Origin: Flavobacteriales bacterium UBA4474
GTDB taxonomy: Bacteria > Bacteroidota > Bacteroidia > Flavobacteriales_D > Sanyastnellaceae
NCBI GenBank assembly: GCA_002389295.1
Contig: DGOE01000132.1
Coordinates: forward strand, 4,941 to 16,428
DNA: 11,488 bases
Direction of reading: 5' to 3'
The position numbers were made by a program, and so were the translations under genes. Position 1 is the first letter of the stretch, and the number at the start of each line of letters is the position of its first letter. The notes below the pieces were generated by a model. It was given only the letters and a program-made list of their open reading frames with translations, was not told the origin of the DNA and searched no databases. Positions 6,001-11,488 of this stretch are shown here, in pieces.

Positions 6001-7857
6001 CTGTTGCCTGCCGACACCCTCGTGAGCTGTGACGCGGTCCCCGCTCCTTTGGACAGCAGCGCCTTCGGTGCCACCGACAACTGCAACCTCTGGACGTTTG
6101 CGATCAGTTCGGACACCATTCCAGGCAGCTGTGAATTTGCTTACACCCGTGTGGACACCTACACCTTTACGGATTGCGATGGCAATGCGACCGAGTTCGT
6201 GCACAATGTGGAGGTCGAAGACATCGTGCCTCCTGTGTTTACGTTCTTCCCTGAGAACGATTCCATCCCCTGCACACAGGACTTCCCTGCCCCGACCGAC
6301 TCGACCATTTACATGGCCGCTGCGGAGGACAACTGCAGCCTCGCTGTGGTGACCTGGAGCGACGAGGTCACACCCAACGCCTGCCCCGGCAGCAACACGC
6401 TGATGCGCACCTTTACTGCCGTGGACGCCTGCGGCAATGCGACGTCCCAGACGCAGACCATCACGCAATTCGACGACGAGGCCCCACAATTGGATGAGTC
6501 CCTCCTCCCCGCCGATACTGTGGTGAACTGCGACGACGTCCCCCCCGTGCTCGACAGCTTGGCCTTCAGCGTCACCGACAACTGCAACACGTGGAGTTTT
6601 GAGGTGACCTCGGACAGCATTCCAGGAGCTTGTGGACCCGCCTTCGTGCGTGTGGACACCTACACGTTCATGGATTGCGACAGCAACACCACGGCATTCG
6701 TGCACACGGTGACGGTACAAGACACCACGCCGCCGCTGTTTACGTTCTTCCCGGAGAACGACTCCATTGCGTGCACGGAGGATTACCCCGAGCCTACGGA
6801 CAGTGACCTCTTGCTGGCCACAGCCGATGACAACTGCAGTGAAGTAGAGGTGACATGGCAGGACGAAATCGTCGCTGCTGACTGTCCCGGTTTGGACACC
6901 TTGTTCCGGACGTTTACCGCCCTCGATGTCTGTGGCAATGCCACGGCACTCGTGCAGACGATGTTCCGTTACGACGACGAGGGTCCTGTGATTGGTGTTT
7001 TCCCCAACGACACGACCATCGATTGTGATCCTGTCAACGAGATGGGCACCTTGGACAGCACATTCTTCGCGGCCGAAGACAACTGCAACCCCTGGACCTT
7101 CGCCGTGGAAACGGAGTACGAAGGCGAGGAGATCGACCCTTGCAACTACAGCCGTTTTGATACTTACACCTTTACGGATTGCAGCGACAATGTGACCACG
7201 TTCGTTCACGAAATCACGGTTCAGGACACCACGGGTCCAAACATTGAGCTCGAACCCATCGACCTGTACCTGATGTGTCCCCAGGAAGTGCCTGAATTCG
7301 ACATCACCCTGCCAGTGAGTGAGTGGATGGATGATGCCGGTCTCGAAGTGTCGGACGACTGCAACAGCGATCCCGCCTCCATCATGGCCACCTACGAGGA
7401 CATTGTGACCGTGAGTGTGGATCCGACCCACTACACGCTGAGCCGCGAATGGACCTTCACGGACCACTGTGGATACTCGACCAACTACGAACAGGTCATC
7501 GATGTCAACGAACCCCAACCGATTCTGCCCAATGCCTTCAGTCCTCCTGGGCCCAACTCATCAGGCAACGGTTTCAACGACACCTACGTCATCGAAAACA
7601 TCGGTGATGCAGAGGATGGCGCAGCGTCCTATCCCCCTTGCAATTGGGGAGAAGACAGCAGCTTCATCTACTTCCAGGTGTTCAACCGCTGGGGCAGCCC
7701 GGTGTATAGCTCTCCCCCGGGTGAGATGTACCGCAATGATTGGGACGGCATCAATTCTTCCACTGGGAACTACGTGGTCAACGGCACCTACTTCATTCTC
7801 TTGCAGTATGAAGATGGGCGCCAGTGGGGCCAATATGTAGATGTCCGCAACGACTGA
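3070..7857 (+). CDS. giant secreted multi-Ig/HYR-like protein with type B T9SS C-terminal domain
   Basis: This 1595-residue protein is predicted to be secreted and cell-surface or extracellular. The signal peptide is residues 1 to about 20 (MPARF, a leucine-rich core, cleavage near YGQ). An in-frame ATG at 2989 would put 27 extra residues before the signal, so 3070 is preferred. Residues 21-295 hold an unassigned domain. Twelve modules of about 80-85 residues follow (296-1485), most ending in a version of RTFTATDECGNAT and each opening with a version of DTVAPxxxxxPEDxTIxC. They resemble HYR/Ig-like adhesin modules, with paired cysteines probably forming disulfides. Module 5 is interrupted at about 674-853 by a jelly-roll-like insert. 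Residues 1486-1595 match the gliding motility-associated C-terminal domain (type B T9SS signal): LPNAFSP, GFNDTYVI, FNRWGSPVY, NDWDG, NGTYFILLQYEDGR. The protein is highly acidic. The next gene is a PorP/SprF protein, the usual partner of type B substrates. Adhesion or surface-layer function is inferred; no catalytic motif was recognised. Confidence 0.9.
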   Translation: MPARFLLLALLLPSLSIYGQSFLHVTCDSACLPAFASVPEDVVVPCLEAFPDFEVPSASGCAESPIENVPTVELDATSIERHDVMTALGDGPDWALWLGGFEAMGHGASDYFVPYGDGISFEQYANGTARFTGEMVNDSDADQRFELNVFLQYGQDYDAWTAQGRLPKDDLGLEAYADWMFYEVVDTLSHLIGRGNYEGDMLYLDHMPVTRLFGFQVGELGANNRNTNMGVSGWFWYRGMIGGQSVVGTGDVNADLENTENVGPACPVVEESRRVAMAWSACGHDLIEQTVERIDEEAPVFISLPPLESASCLDLPDTADFAAFEVYDACGSALTLSNADSVAGEPCNQVAYRTWTLTDACDNTSDTLQSVALVDTTGPTFSVEDVTLSCDLWDSYAVFEPTFSDDCSPGESVTWSYEDEVISGDFPVDFVMDRTYTATDLCGNPTEETMTITVIDTVAPTLTDLPEDITISCEEWPSFETSPPSAQDICDPAPTGPTSGASDTTITPGDCSGNFTVLFTYTFSDLSGNTASHSQTVTVEDLAPPVFSFVPEAMVIDCSEDWPQPMDDPTLMATAEDLCGTTAITWADDTLPGDCPGSFILERTFTATDDCGNSATASTSITSEDVTPPAILNELMDEVIACGEELPVVAAVAVDDCAGVEDVWITVDTVDISAGDAVSTGFESCTLDGFVAEGGTISISNDAFDGTCALSMLHSAGEPLHNFYPADIMAGLGTYQVMARADGFISDNIVELLAGDDEGSPSLKISLRPQGTDNPGISLSGFGLDENADATMQQGDWYEVTVELGAADLTLMIDGSAVLEVDLPDGLPEEGRFKLASAYAGTYDDMSYLPEDPCPVVERYIRTIHATDFCDNTATLSQVIDVIDTVAPIITFFPEDLTIDCTDAWPMPEESSDWMATAEDACTAVTVTWSDEIVPNTCPGSSTLYRTFTATDECGNATSQMQTIAQEDVDAPMLDEALLPADTLVSCDAVPAPLDSSAFGATDNCNLWTFAISSDTIPGSCEFAYTRVDTYTFTDCDGNATEFVHNVEVEDIVPPVFTFFPENDSIPCTQDFPAPTDSTIYMAAAEDNCSLAVVTWSDEVTPNACPGSNTLMRTFTAVDACGNATSQTQTITQFDDEAPQLDESLLPADTVVNCDDVPPVLDSLAFSVTDNCNTWSFEVTSDSIPGACGPAFVRVDTYTFMDCDSNTTAFVHTVTVQDTTPPLFTFFPENDSIACTEDYPEPTDSDLLLATADDNCSEVEVTWQDEIVAADCPGLDTLFRTFTALDVCGNATALVQTMFRYDDEGPVIGVFPNDTTIDCDPVNEMGTLDSTFFAAEDNCNPWTFAVETEYEGEEIDPCNYSRFDTYTFTDCSDNVTTFVHEITVQDTTGPNIELEPIDLYLMCPQEVPEFDITLPVSEWMDDAGLEVSDDCNSDPASIMATYEDIVTVSVDPTHYTLSREWTFTDHCGYSTNYEQVIDVNEPQPILPNAFSPPGPNSSGNGFNDTYVIENIGDAEDGAASYPPCNWGEDSSFIYFQVFNRWGSPVYSSPPGEMYRNDWDGINSSTGNYVVNGTYFILLQYEDGRQWGQYVDVRND
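3130..3954 (+). other. unassigned N-terminal domain of the giant secreted protein
   Basis: Residues 21-295 of the giant secreted protein do not share the repeat pattern seen downstream. After a cysteine-containing lead (VTCDSACLP, VVVPCLEAF), the region contains WALWLGGFEAMG, then FEQYANGTARFTGEMVND, a segment rich in beta-strand-forming residues (FELNVFLQYGQDYDAW), and a tail with FGFQVGELGANNRNTNMG followed by SGWFWYRG. The pattern suggests a self-contained beta-sandwich ectodomain of about 200 residues. I have the impression that such segments recur in secreted Bacteroidota and other bacterial proteins, but I cannot name the family. Being the most distal part from the C-terminal anchor, it is a candidate for the ligand-contacting tip. 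Confidence 0.5.
3955..5721 (+). repeat. HYR/Ig-like modules 1-5 of the giant secreted protein
   Basis: These are five degenerate modules. Module starts are about 3955, 4195, 4438, 4693 and 4945. Each begins after an acidic linker with a proline pair or APx motif, has a cysteine about 16-20 residues in, a second cysteine in a DxC context mid-module, and closes with a variant of YTFxDxCGNxT followed by a final beta strand. Modules 1-4 are about 80-85 residues. Module 5 is about 259 residues because of a large insert. They are divergent from each other at the DNA level, unlike modules 6-11. Confidence 0.8.
5089..5628 (+). other. jelly-roll (concanavalin/LamG-like) insert inside module 5
   Basis: About 180 residues (674-853) separate the first half of module 5 (VTPPAILNELMDEV and a VWITVDTVDIS strand) from its second half (CPVVERYIRTIHATDFCDN). 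The insert begins near AGDAVSTGFES and ends with GTYDDMSYLPEDP. It shows features typical of concanavalin-like carbohydrate- or glycan-binding sandwiches: an opening FES...DGFVAEGG, a central GDWYEVTVELG strand, LTLMIDGSAVLEVDLP, and a closing YDDMSY strand. The boundaries are estimates. Its own cysteines (ESCTLDG and GTCALS) may pair within the insert. Glycan binding is inferred from fold resemblance only. Confidence 0.6.
5722..7227 (+). repeat. higher-order tandem repeat: three A-B module pairs
   Basis: Modules 6-11 form three tandem A-B units at 5722-6222, 6223-6723 and 6724-7227, of 501, 501 and 504 bases. A modules start at 5722, 6223 and 6724 and share FFPEN/DxxIxC, an xVTWxDE strand, a cysteine-proline-glycine turn and RTFTAxDxCGNAT. 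B modules start at 5974, 6475 and 6976 and typically share LLPADTxVxCD, DNCNxWxF, a cysteine before a RxDTYTFxDC segment and a xFVHxVxVxD ending; the third B unit is the most diverged. Stretches of near identity persist in DNA, for example the 15 bases coding for FTFFP at the start of A2 and A3. This points to duplication of a two-module unit. Module 12 (7228 to about 7515) is diverged and links to the C-terminal domain. Confidence 0.85.
7525..7857 (+). other. type B T9SS sorting domain (gliding motility-associated C-terminal domain)
   Basis: Residues 1486-1595 of the giant protein carry the conserved order of this sorting domain: LPNAFSPPG, GNGFNDTYVIENIG, FQVFNRWGSPVY, NDWDG, then NGTYFILLQYEDGR and a final short strand YVDVRND. 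In Bacteroidota this domain directs passage through the type IX secretion system. For studied type B substrates such as SprB, export also depends on a PorP/SprF partner, and one is encoded immediately downstream. A loop of about 25 residues with two tryptophan/cysteine positions (PPCNWGEDSS) is longer than in compact members. Confidence 0.9.
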
Positions 7858-7894
7858 TGGGATCATCCAAGTCCAACCTCAGAACGACACAACG

Positions 7895-8794
7895 ATGAAA
7901 CGCATAAAGCTTTTGCTGATGATCCTGCCCCTGATGGGGATGGCGCCCGTGTGGGGCCAACAGGACGTCATGATCAGCCAATACCTGTTCAACGGGTTGT
8001 TGATCAACCCCGGCTATGCCGGCTCTCACCCGTATACCTCTTCCAGCTTGCTTCACCGCAGTCAATGGAACCAATTCGACGGGGCCCCCACCACCAGTGT
8101 GGTCGCCGTTGATGGCGCCATGCGCAACAACAGCATGGGGGTGGGTATCCTCATGATCCACGACCAAATTGGCCTGACCACACAGACCGATGTGGCGGTC
8201 AATTTTGCCTACCGCATGCGGTTGGGTGCCGGCCGATTGGCGCTGGGATTGAAGGGAGGCGTGGCCAATACCCGTGCCGACTTGTTCGCTGCGGAATTGA
8301 CCGATCCGGGAGACCCGAACTACAGCGAGAACCAGCAAATCACGCAGTCGGCGCGGTTTGGGTTTGGCGCATACTACCACATGCAGCGCTTCTACTGCGG
8401 CGTCTCCATTCCTACGCTGACCGCGCTCGGACCGAATGCCCAAACCGTAGAGCCCCACCTTCTGACGACCGCAGGCGTGGTCGTACAGGCGTCTGACGGG
8501 GTCATGATCAAGCCGAGCTTCCTGCTCAAGGCGGTTCAAGGCGCACCCGCACAGTTGGACCTCAATTTCCACGCCTTGTTCCAAGAGCGGATCTGGTTGG
8601 GTGCCGGTTGGCGCTCAGGTGATGCCATCGTGAGCATGATGGAAATCCAAGTCACCCCCGAACTGCGCATCGGTTACGCCCACGACTTCACGCTGAGCGA
8701 CATCCGCAACTACTCCACCGGTTCCAACGAAATCCTGATCGGCTTTGACTTCGGACAAGGCATCAGTGCAAAACGTTCTCCCCGCTACTTCTGA
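7895..8794 (+). CDS. PorP/SprF family type IX secretion membrane protein
   Basis: The 299-residue product has a signal peptide (MKRIKLLLMILPLMGMAPVWG) and begins its mature part with QQDVMISQYLFNGLLINPGYAGSH, the diagnostic opening of PorP/SprF proteins. The rest alternates short hydrophobic and polar strands with turns, ending in IGFDFGQ and a strand-like C-terminus, as expected of an outer-membrane beta-barrel. The length fits the family (about 300). ATG 7895 is chosen because it begins the signal peptide; an upstream in-frame ATG at 7841 overlaps the preceding gene and adds 18 unlikely residues. It lies 37 bases after the giant protein and 4 bases before the PorE-like gene, so the three are probably cotranscribed. 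In F. johnsoniae, SprF is needed for surface delivery of SprB; by analogy this protein probably serves the giant protein upstream. Whether it is the core PorP or a substrate-specific paralogue cannot be told here; its position favours the latter. Confidence 0.93.
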   Translation: MKRIKLLLMILPLMGMAPVWGQQDVMISQYLFNGLLINPGYAGSHPYTSSSLLHRSQWNQFDGAPTTSVVAVDGAMRNNSMGVGILMIHDQIGLTTQTDVAVNFAYRMRLGAGRLALGLKGGVANTRADLFAAELTDPGDPNYSENQQITQSARFGFGAYYHMQRFYCGVSIPTLTALGPNAQTVEPHLLTTAGVVVQASDGVMIKPSFLLKAVQGAPAQLDLNFHALFQERIWLGAGWRSGDAIVSMMEIQVTPELRIGYAHDFTLSDIRNYSTGSNEILIGFDFGQGISAKRSPRYF

Positions 8795-8798
8795 CCCC

Positions 8799-10751
8799 AT
8801 GCAAGAGCGATTTTATTCTTCCTCTCCTTCTGCCCTTCTCGGGGTTCTCATGTTGGGGAGTATTGTGGCCTTTTCAGGCTGCGCCAGGCTTCACGTAGAA
8901 GAAGGTCAAGCCGCCTTCCAAGAATTGCGTTACCAAGATGCCATCCACCATTTTGGATCGGCGGTTCAGCGCATTCCATCACCTGATTCTTACAGGAAAT
9001 TAGCGGCTTCACACGCGTTGATCAATGAGCCGCAGGAGGCTTCTGCCGCCTACGCCATTCTCATCGCACAGCCGGAAGCCACCGATGATGACCGGTTGGC
9101 CTATGCCGAAGTCCTGTTCAAGCAGAAGCGTTATTCAGAGGCAGAACGGCTCCTCAATGAGGTCAGCCAGCGCGATCCCGGAAACGAGGTGGCCGCCGCC
9201 CTGCGACAGAGTGCCTTTCTCGCCCAGGACGGATCAAGGGACACTGCGGCATTTGAATTGGAGCCCTTCATCACGGATGGCATACGCTCAGCCTTTGCCC
9301 CATTCCGTTTTGGCAACACCCTCTATTTCACGGGCGCTTTGGAAAAGCCCGGATCGCGGGACCCCTATACCGACCTGAGCTACACCGACCTCTATCAGAT
9401 TCCGGTCAGCGGGGGGACGCCCACATTGGTGCCTGGCATCAATGGACCATTCCACGATGGCATCGCCACTTTGTCGCCTGACGGCAGCCAGATTTTCTTT
9501 ACGCGCAGCTACCACGCCCCCGAAAAGGTGGGCAAGTTGCTGCTGGACGATTCATCCGTAAACAACACCACCATCTACTACGCCCGGAAAGGATTGGAGG
9601 AGTGGACGAACGACATTCAAATCGGCCTGAGTGACGGCAGCAATATGTATGCCCACCCCTCGTACAGCCCTGATGGAACCTGTCTGTACTTCTCCAGCGA
9701 CATGCCTGGCGGTTACGGTGGAATGGACCTCTACCGCTTGGACCGCAACGGGGACACGTGGTCGCTTCCAGCAATCAACTTGGGGCCGAGCGTCAACAGT
9801 GCAGGAGACGATGTATTCCCGAGCCTCAAAGGCAAGGACACCCTCTTCTTTGCCTCGGACGCCCAAATCACGCTCGGCGGATTGGACGTGCTCTACACTG
9901 TGCGGGACTCGAGCGGTACATGGGGCTCTCCCGTGCACCTGGACTACCCCTTGAACAGTCAAAGCGACGACTTCTGTATCTCCTTCAATGAAGATGGCAA
10001 TACGGGCTTCGTTTCCTCTGACCGTTACGGCTACGACCGGATCCTGAAGTTCCGTATTGTAGAGAAGCCCTTGTTGGTGCGCGGCATGGTGGTGGACAGC
10101 GAAACCGGTGCACCGATTCCCGATGCCCGCGTGAACTTGCTGGATGCCGTGGACGGCAGTGCCGTCGCCCTGCGCAGCGATGAGCAAGGCGCCTTCGAAC
10201 TCAACCTCCCCCATGGTCGCAGCTTCCGGGCTGAAGCCACGATGGATACATACTTCGCCGAAAACATCTCCTTGGATACTCCTGAAGATGCGCTGATTCG
10301 CGATATGGAAGTCGTCATCGAATTGACCCCTGCCAGCGAATTGACCGATGAAGAATACGCCAGTGCCATCCGCCCCGGTGACAGCTTTGAATTGCCCGAA
10401 ATCCGTTGGGATTATGACAGCTACCGGCTGAGGGAGGAGGCCAAGCCTTCACTTTCTTTGGTCGCTGACTTCCTCCGAAACAGACCGGGCATTGAGGTTG
10501 AATTGCGTTCCCACTGCGATGCCCGTGGATCGGACCGCTACAACCAGCGCCTCAGTGAGCGACGCGCAGAATCAGCTGCCCGCTATCTGTTGGACTTGGG
10601 GGTGCCCTCTAATCAGGTGCTGCCAGTGGGTGTGGGAGAAGGTGAACTGCGCAATGAGTGCAGCAACAACATCCCCTGCTCCGAGGCCAAACACCAAGAA
10701 AACAGACGCACTGAGTTCTTGGTGGTTCGCACCGATGAACGCGAAAACTGA
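8799..10751 (+). CDS. PorE-like lipoprotein: TPR, PD40, regulatory-like and OmpA domains
   Basis: The 650-residue protein has a lipoprotein signal with lipobox FSGC, the cysteine at residue 28. TPR-like helices span about 32-140 (including RYQDAIHHF and RYSEAERLLNEV). PD40/WD40-like blades span about 160-420, with SPDGSQIFF, SPDGTCLYFSS and GGMDLYRL. A carboxypeptidase-regulatory-like domain lies at about 427-505 (VRGMVVDSETGAPIPDARV). The C-terminal OmpA-like domain (about 535-645) retains the residues that bind the diaminopimelate of peptidoglycan in OmpA: D574 in SHCDARGSDRYNQ and R589 in LSERRAES. This order matches PorE of the T9SS, and similar genes commonly follow PorP/SprF genes. It probably sits in the periplasm, anchored to the outer membrane and gripping the cell wall. 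ATG 8799 is chosen because it begins the signal; a TTG at 8745 overlaps the upstream gene. Whether it is PorE itself or a paralogue is open. Confidence 0.9.
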   Translation: MQERFYSSSPSALLGVLMLGSIVAFSGCARLHVEEGQAAFQELRYQDAIHHFGSAVQRIPSPDSYRKLAASHALINEPQEASAAYAILIAQPEATDDDRLAYAEVLFKQKRYSEAERLLNEVSQRDPGNEVAAALRQSAFLAQDGSRDTAAFELEPFITDGIRSAFAPFRFGNTLYFTGALEKPGSRDPYTDLSYTDLYQIPVSGGTPTLVPGINGPFHDGIATLSPDGSQIFFTRSYHAPEKVGKLLLDDSSVNNTTIYYARKGLEEWTNDIQIGLSDGSNMYAHPSYSPDGTCLYFSSDMPGGYGGMDLYRLDRNGDTWSLPAINLGPSVNSAGDDVFPSLKGKDTLFFASDAQITLGGLDVLYTVRDSSGTWGSPVHLDYPLNSQSDDFCISFNEDGNTGFVSSDRYGYDRILKFRIVEKPLLVRGMVVDSETGAPIPDARVNLLDAVDGSAVALRSDEQGAFELNLPHGRSFRAEATMDTYFAENISLDTPEDALIRDMEVVIELTPASELTDEEYASAIRPGDSFELPEIRWDYDSYRLREEAKPSLSLVADFLRNRPGIEVELRSHCDARGSDRYNQRLSERRAESAARYLLDLGVPSNQVLPVGVGEGELRNECSNNIPCSEAKHQENRRTEFLVVRTDEREN

Positions 10752-10779
10752 GGCCCCTTCTGATTACCAATATCCAACC

Positions 10780-10823
10780 AAAAAAGAACGGGGGGGACTG
10801 CATGCAGTCCCCCCCGTTCTTTT
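10780..10823. terminator. bidirectional intrinsic terminator between convergent genes
   Basis: A long inverted repeat has arms 10781-10802 and 10803-10823. The centre GACTGCATGCAGTC is a perfect palindrome, flanked by a 7-G run pairing with a 6-C run (one base bulged), then GAAC/GTTC, then A5 opposite T5. The T run at 10819-10823 serves the plus-strand cassette and the A run at 10780-10785 gives a U run on the minus-strand transcript, so both the cassette and eno can stop here. It starts 29 bases after the PorE-like stop and ends 42 bases from the eno stop. Confidence 0.9.
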
Positions 10824-10864
10824 TGTCCCCTCGTGCCCATGAAAGGGCCGCTTCGCATATACCG

Positions 10865-11488
10865 TCAGGCGAAGTGTGGCCCGGGATAGTATGCTGTATC
10901 GCCCAGCTCCTCTTCGATACGAAGCAGCTGGTTGTACTTGGCGATCCGGTCGCTTCGAGACGCACTGCCGGTCTTGATTTGACCGGTTGACAATGCCACA
11001 GCCAGATCGGCGATGGTCGTGTCCTCCGTCTCTCCACTGCGGTGGCTCATCACACTGGTATAGCCACAGCGGTTGGCGAGCTGCACGGCCTCAATGGTCT
11101 CGGTCAAGGTCCCGATTTGGTTGACCTTGATCAAAATGGAATTGGCTACGCCGTCCTCGATTCCGCGGCTCAACCGCTCCACGTTGGTGACGAAGAGGTC
11201 ATCGCCCACCAGTTGGGTGTTGTCCCCCATGGCGTCCGTCATGAGCTTCCAGGTAGCCCAATCGTCCTCATCACATCCGTCCTCGATGCTGATGATGGGG
11301 TACTTGCCACGCAGCTCCTTCCAGTAGTCCACCCAGGCCGGACCATCCATCTGCTGACCGGTACCGGACAGGATGTACAGGCCTTTCTCCTTGTCGTAGA
11401 ACTCACTGCTGGCCGCATCCAAGGCCAATTGGAAGTCCTCGTTGGGCTTGTATCCGGCCTTTTCAATGGCCATCAAAATGGTATCCAG
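10865..11488 (-). CDS. eno: enolase, C-terminal half, 5' end outside window
   Basis: The C-terminal 207 residues of enolase, which interconverts 2-phosphoglycerate and phosphoenolpyruvate in glycolysis and gluconeogenesis in the cytoplasm. The barrel domain motifs appear in order: LALDAASSEFY with the first Mg-binding aspartate, SIEDGCDEDDW with the Mg-binding glutamate, VGDDLFVTN with the third Mg ligand, SILIKVNQIGTLTET with the catalytic lysine, MSHRSGETEDT, and GQIKTGSASRSDRIAKYNQL with the phosphate-binding lysine. All of these are intact, so the gene appears functional. The frame is open to the window edge at 11488 and the residues before the first methionine (LDTILMAIEKAGYKP) continue the family alignment, so the N-terminal domain lies beyond. 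It is convergent with the T9SS cassette and shares its terminator. Its own promoter is outside the window. Confidence 0.97.
   Translation of the reverse strand: MDTILMAIEKAGYKPNEDFQLALDAASSEFYDKEKGLYILSGTGQQMDGPAWVDYWKELRGKYPIISIEDGCDEDDWATWKLMTDAMGDNTQLVGDDLFVTNVERLSRGIEDGVANSILIKVNQIGTLTETIEAVQLANRCGYTSVMSHRSGETEDTTIADLAVALSTGQIKTGSASRSDRIAKYNQLLRIEEELGDTAYYPGPHFA

Noticed and set aside
5722..7227. Periodic repeats as a possible CRISPR or DNA satellite
   Set aside because: The 501-base period is divisible by three and lies wholly in frame within a coding sequence with protein-level conservation; there are no short identical repeats with unique spacers.
5407..7518. A 703-codon open frame on the minus strand
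   Set aside because: It lies exactly opposite the repeat modules of the giant protein. The composition is repetitive and reflects codon bias of the sense strand; there is no signal peptide, known motif or promoter, whereas the plus-strand frame has clear domains.
1..11488. Mobile elements, tRNA or rRNA genes, toxin-antitoxin or defence genes
   Set aside because: No transposase, integrase, terminal inverted repeats, RNA gene folds or defence-family motifs were seen on either strand; all larger frames are accounted for by the listed genes.

Overview
The window looks like chromosomal DNA from a GC-rich member of the Bacteroidota, most likely in or near the Flavobacteriales. The evidence is a type IX secretion (T9SS) substrate with a gliding-motility-type C-terminal signal, a PorP/SprF family protein, a PorE-like OmpA lipoprotein, a GWxTD-domain protein, a TAnnTTTG-type promoter, and no clear Shine-Dalgarno sequences at most starts. 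No mobile element, tRNA, rRNA or CRISPR array was seen. The lineage is inferred from gene content only.

Layout: (1) 1-390, 3' part of an OsmC/YhfA-like gene (+), cut by the window edge. (2) 413-565, a 50-residue predicted lipoprotein (-), convergent with the first gene. (3) 718-2070, a GWxTD-domain protein (+), whose stop overlaps the start of rlmB, a 23S rRNA 2'-O-methyltransferase (2067-2813), in an ATGA junction. (4) 2814-3069, a non-coding leader with a Bacteroidota-type promoter. (5) 3070-10751, three collinear genes: a 1595-residue secreted repeat protein, a PorP/SprF outer-membrane protein 37 bases downstream, and a PorE-like lipoprotein with TPR, PD40, carboxypeptidase-regulatory-like and OmpA domains 4 bases after that. 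(6) A strong bidirectional hairpin terminator at about 10780-10823. (7) 10865-11488, the C-terminal half of enolase (-), convergent with the cassette.

The cassette at 3070-10751 is the centre of interest. It fits the pattern of a large type B T9SS substrate, a dedicated SprF-like partner and a peptidoglycan-binding periplasmic lipoprotein. I infer that the large protein is exported through the T9SS with help from the PorP/SprF protein, and that the lipoprotein ties the machinery to the cell wall. The large protein has about twelve cysteine-paired Ig/HYR-like modules. Modules 6 to 11 form a higher-order repeat of three A-B pairs with a period of 501 to 504 bases. Module 5 is split by an insert of about 180 residues resembling a concanavalin/LamG-type jelly roll. 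The N-terminal 275 residues hold a domain I could not assign to a named family.

The remaining genes are housekeeping or conserved Bacteroidota genes. I see no evidence for an entirely new biochemical system. The most novel material is the architecture of the secreted protein and its pairing with two secretion partners.
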